Both the position numbers and the translations under genes were made by a program. 64,000 nucleotides of DNA from an uncultured Sphingomonas sp. (lineage in GTDB: Bacteria; Pseudomonadota; Alphaproteobacteria; Sphingomonadales; Sphingomonadaceae). The notes under the pieces are model-generated. The model saw nothing but the letters and a program-made list of their open reading frames with translations, did no database searches and was not told the origin of the DNA. The stretch is from NCBI RefSeq assembly GCF_913062585.1, contig NZ_CAJXWX010000012.1:1-64000 (forward strand). The letters are read 5' to 3'. This document shows, piece after piece, positions 61,454 to 64,000 of this stretch (the first letter of the stretch is position 1; each line of letters begins with the position of its first letter).

Positions 61454-62868
61454 ACAGACTCCGGTGCATTGTCACTGGCGATGCCCCCGAAATTTGACCC
61501 TGTGGCGCTCAAACCCGCACCGCCATTAAGGTCGAACCAGCAGCCGACTGCGGTCAGGCCTTTCCCTCGTGCCTCAGAACCAACATGACTATGCACTGGC
61601 AGAGATTGCAGGTTGATCGGCATTGGAAGGCCAAACGCCGCAAATTCCTCCTGCTCGCTCTCTCCGTCGCCTCCGGCTAAGCCCGAGCCCTGCGCACCGT
61701 CCTGCCAGGCCAGCTTGCCGACACGGAGCGTATCTAGGTCGATATCGCCGTGATCCACGGTCCAGCCGTCACGACCTACGTCCACGACGCGGCTCGCACG
61801 ACCTTCGCTGTCTACCGTGACGTAGCGCCGCACAAGAACGGCAGCGCCATTTGCCGCACGTCCCCAACTCCACCATATTTCGCGCGGGTGTGCGATCGTC
61901 TCGCCAGCGCCGCCAACATCGCCTTGCGGCATGACGGTTTCGCCATTCCGTTTGAACCAGTCGAAGGACATTGCGAGCGGCCATCCGCCGCGATCGGTGA
62001 ACACCTTCCCCTTGCGAACGTCGCCAGCTTCCATACCGAACGGTTTGAAGAACGCCTTTAATTCGGCAGCCCCATTTGCACGCATAGGGCGTGCGACAGG
62101 CGGCTTTCGGTCGCCGGGCGCTGGCGGCAACGGGGCGGGTGCCAGCCCGCTCAGACGGGATTTGCCGACATTGTATGACCAGCCGGCGTCTATCCCCTCT
62201 TCCAGTTCCGAGACTTCCCCGGTCCTGTTGTTCACCCACGCCTTAGCGGGAAAGTACGGCGGCGATTCCGTGACCTCCCAGCCCTTTTGCGCCAACTGGC
62301 GGGCGCTATAGGCAACGGCGGTGCAGCGGCATCGCCAGCCGCATGGTCCATAGTGGGTATCCCACCACGGATCATCCACAGGCTTGATCGTCCCATGCCA
62401 TGCGTGATGCTGCGGCCGTTCCCGACCATCCATGACCGACACATATCGAAGGTATGGAAATGCCTTTTTCTGCCGCTCTATGCGGTCCCACCGCCCCGCC
62501 TGATAGGATGCGCGGGTATTGACTGAAAAGATGGTATCGAGCCGGGCCGGGCTCCCCAGTTGGACTTCCTTGACCTCCCCAGTCAGCGGGTCCGCCATTT
62601 CCTGACGACCCCACCAACCCAGCTTCTGTAGCGTCGGGGTCAAGTTCGCCTGGAACGTCTCCAAGGTCGTGCCATTGACGATCGCGGAATCCACCTCCGC
62701 CCGGATCGTCTCCAGCACGTCGCGCGTCATGGCCTTTGCGACGGTGAACGACCGCCCATGTTCCTCATGCCAAACGTCCTGCCACGAATAGCCGAAGGTG
62801 AAACCTTTGGATTGGAAACGGTCTACCGCTTCCCGTGGCGGCGCGACTGGTATCGACTGATCGGCCAT
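61450..62868 (-). CDS. Phage head morphogenesis protein (Mu F / SPP1 gp7-like) with nuclease-like C-domain
   Basis: A 472-residue protein. The gp7-type motif MDGRERPQHHAWHGTIKPVD and WWDTHYGPCGWRCRCTAV define the phage minor head protein domain (about 60-260). The C-terminal third contains RGGWPLAMSFDWFKRNGE and ETIAHPREIWWSW, resembling a phage Barnase/EndoU/ColicinE5/RelE-like nuclease (PBECR) domain seen fused to such proteins. Start MADQSIPVAPP is used because the family starts there; the previous gene ends two bases before. Head assembly role, with a possible ejected nuclease. Confidence 0.85.
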   Translation of the reverse strand: MADQSIPVAPPREAVDRFQSKGFTFGYSWQDVWHEEHGRSFTVAKAMTRDVLETIRAEVDSAIVNGTTLETFQANLTPTLQKLGWWGRQEMADPLTGEVKEVQLGSPARLDTIFSVNTRASYQAGRWDRIERQKKAFPYLRYVSVMDGRERPQHHAWHGTIKPVDDPWWDTHYGPCGWRCRCTAVAYSARQLAQKGWEVTESPPYFPAKAWVNNRTGEVSELEEGIDAGWSYNVGKSRLSGLAPAPLPPAPGDRKPPVARPMRANGAAELKAFFKPFGMEAGDVRKGKVFTDRGGWPLAMSFDWFKRNGETVMPQGDVGGAGETIAHPREIWWSWGRAANGAAVLVRRYVTVDSEGRASRVVDVGRDGWTVDHGDIDLDTLRVGKLAWQDGAQGSGLAGGDGESEQEEFAAFGLPMPINLQSLPVHSHVGSEARGKGLTAVGCWFDLNGGAGLSATGSNFGGIASDNAPESV

Positions 62869-62870
62869 GG

Positions 62871-63341
62871 TCAGGACGCCAGCAGCCGAAAGCCATTGGC
62901 GAGGGTGATGGCTTTGCCGTCCGCCAGTGTGACGATCGCCGGTGGCGTCCACCGCTTGCCTTGATAGGCCACAACGCCCGATCGGATCGCGACAAAGCCA
63001 GCAACCGCCCCGATCGCCCGATGATGGCAGACTTGGGCTAGGCAAGCGTTCACGGTGGCGGTGGCATTGAGCGTGTAATGCGCCCGGCGCTGGATGCCGT
63101 CAGCGTTCGCGACCTCATGAAACACCGTTGCCGCCCCCTCGATCGGGACAGGGGCTCGCAAGGCGATGCTATCATGCTGTCCCATTTCCGCGCCCGCTTC
63201 GACCAGCAACCCCAGTGGACTACCGCCCGCGTCATGGTCGAACCGGGGAACATCGGCGGGCGCGACAGAAAGCGTGCCGTCCGATTTTCGATAGGGCGCA
63301 ACGGAAGGCCGCTGGAACGCGAAAAGGGCCGCAAAACTCAC
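62871..63341 (-). CDS. Phage virion-associated protein, unknown
   Basis: A 156-residue protein. The segment PRFDHDAGGSPLGLLVEAGA is a pattern often found in phage structural or adhesion proteins. The rest is beta-rich (NATATVNACLAQVCHHRAIG...). It overlaps the portal gene by four bases and precedes the head protein by two, firmly in the phage operon. Confidence 0.6.
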   Translation of the reverse strand: MSFAALFAFQRPSVAPYRKSDGTLSVAPADVPRFDHDAGGSPLGLLVEAGAEMGQHDSIALRAPVPIEGAATVFHEVANADGIQRRAHYTLNATATVNACLAQVCHHRAIGAVAGFVAIRSGVVAYQGKRWTPPAIVTLADGKAITLANGFRLLAS

Positions 63342-64000
63342 GACTGCCCCCGCACATCGATGTCACCCGCCAGCCGAGCGCCAAAGCCCGCCCGTGCCAG
63401 CCGTTCGGTCAGTGCGGCAGGGTCCATCCGCTCAATCGCATCGATCAAGGTCGCCTTGATTTCCTCCAAGCTCGACGCTTGCGCGACGATCTGCCGCACC
63501 GGGTCGAGTACCGGTTCCATCAGTTGCTCCCACCCGTCGAGCGCCTGTCCCACCGCATTATCGACGCTATCGCGGATCGCGACGGGTGCCGCATCTGCGA
63601 CAGCGGCACCGCCGCCCCGAGTCCGAATTGCCGATTCAGAAGGTTTCAGAAGGTCTAAGAAGGCCACCCGACCGTTTTCCGCCCCGGTGGGGGCTGGAGG
63701 CGCCCCGACGCGCTCCTGAGCGCCGCCTAGCAGGCGATCGGCTTGCGCATCCGAAAGCATGGGGAACGCGACCGCCATCAACGCCCGCGCGCGATCCATA
63801 GGCATGGTGCCAGCCTCGACGGCCGCAGCCATTTCGCTCAGCGACGCCAGTTGTGAGCCGGTCAGCAAAGCGGGCTGGCCCACACTGGCACCGCCCACGG
63901 TCAGCTTGCGCCCACCGGGCTTGGGTGCGGGCAGGCCCGCACGGTCGCGCACCTCATCCGCATCGATCTCGACGCCAAGCGCCGCCAGCGCCGTTGCGGC
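63338..64000 (-). CDS. Phage portal protein, Mu gp29-like (DUF935), 3' part only
   Basis: The gene runs off the window; 220 C-terminal residues are present. AALGVEIDADEVRDRAGLP and PAPKPG, then the helical LSEMAAAVEAGTMPMDRARA and LDPVRQIVAQASSLEEIKAT, match the end of DUF935 portal proteins of Mu-like phages. The portal is the DNA gate of the head. Its stop overlaps the next gene's ATG. Confidence 0.82.
   Translation of the reverse strand, partial: AATALAALGVEIDADEVRDRAGLPAPKPGGRKLTVGGASVGQPALLTGSQLASLSEMAAAVEAGTMPMDRARALMAVAFPMLSDAQADRLLGGAQERVGAPPAPTGAENGRVAFLDLLKPSESAIRTRGGGAAVADAAPVAIRDSVDNAVGQALDGWEQLMEPVLDPVRQIVAQASSLEEIKATLIDAIERMDPAALTERLARAGFGARLAGDIDVRGQS

Overview
The window looks like the chromosome of an alphaproteobacterium of the Sphingomonadaceae, most likely Sphingomonas or a close relative. 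The evidence is the high GC content, four large TonB-dependent receptors, a polyhydroxybutyrate module (thiolase, PhaC-like protein, PhaR), DUF6356, EcfG-type stress features, and dense intergenic palindromic repeats. Base 1 is a contig end: positions 1-72 are Illumina Nextera adapter with an i7 index, not genome.

Layout. 0.1-5.5 kb: branched-chain acyl-CoA (valine-type) catabolism plus alanine racemase. 5.5-12 kb: a small Cys-rich protein, a 1061-residue TonB receptor, and the thiolase/PhaC-like/PhaR group. 12-23.5 kb: HslVU protease, two secreted proteins, the glyoxalase pair, an XRE regulator with a membrane partner, a divergent Mur-ligase/LD-carboxypeptidase pair, a SIMPL protein, a KGG stress protein missed by standard ORF length cut-offs, and an EAL phosphodiesterase. 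23.5-33.5 kb: housekeeping genes thrS, infC, glnD, proA, nadD, rsfS, rlmH and an EnvC-like protein. 33.5-46 kb: accessory DNA with small enzymes, a TonB siderophore receptor broken by one in-frame stop, and a metal-type module (Mop, ModE-like regulator, two TonB receptors, a di-heme enzyme and a secreted protein). 46-54.7 kb: CtpA, DsbB, Coq7, leucine-type dehydrogenase with its Lrp regulator, GT-C, DedA and aldo/keto reductase. 54.7-58.1 kb: a DNA-repair-type module of DUF4130-UdgX, hemerythrin and radical SAM proteins. 58.2-64 kb: a Mu-like prophage segment, all on the minus strand and running off the window.

Three signals stand out. (1) A GTTC-N7-GTTC LexA-type box lies directly before the radical SAM gene, tying the UdgX/radical SAM module to the SOS response. 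(2) An exact 19-bp sequence occurs in opposite orientation before one TonB receptor and in the divergent promoter region of the next one, beside a ModE protein split into separate DNA-binding and molybdate-binding genes; this suggests a small oxyanion-responsive outer-membrane regulon. (3) The prophage tail-chaperone gene carries a -1 slippery site (CCCTTTGGGGG) followed by an open -1 frame whose stop overlaps the tape-measure start, a lambda G/G-T-like arrangement.

Intergenic spaces are filled by modular hairpin repeats of at least five types. They usually occur as two facing half-units, and in the largest type the internal hairpin stem changes in a compensating way between copies while the loop stays GAA/TTC. 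No rRNA, tRNA, CRISPR array, insertion sequence or origin was recognised.
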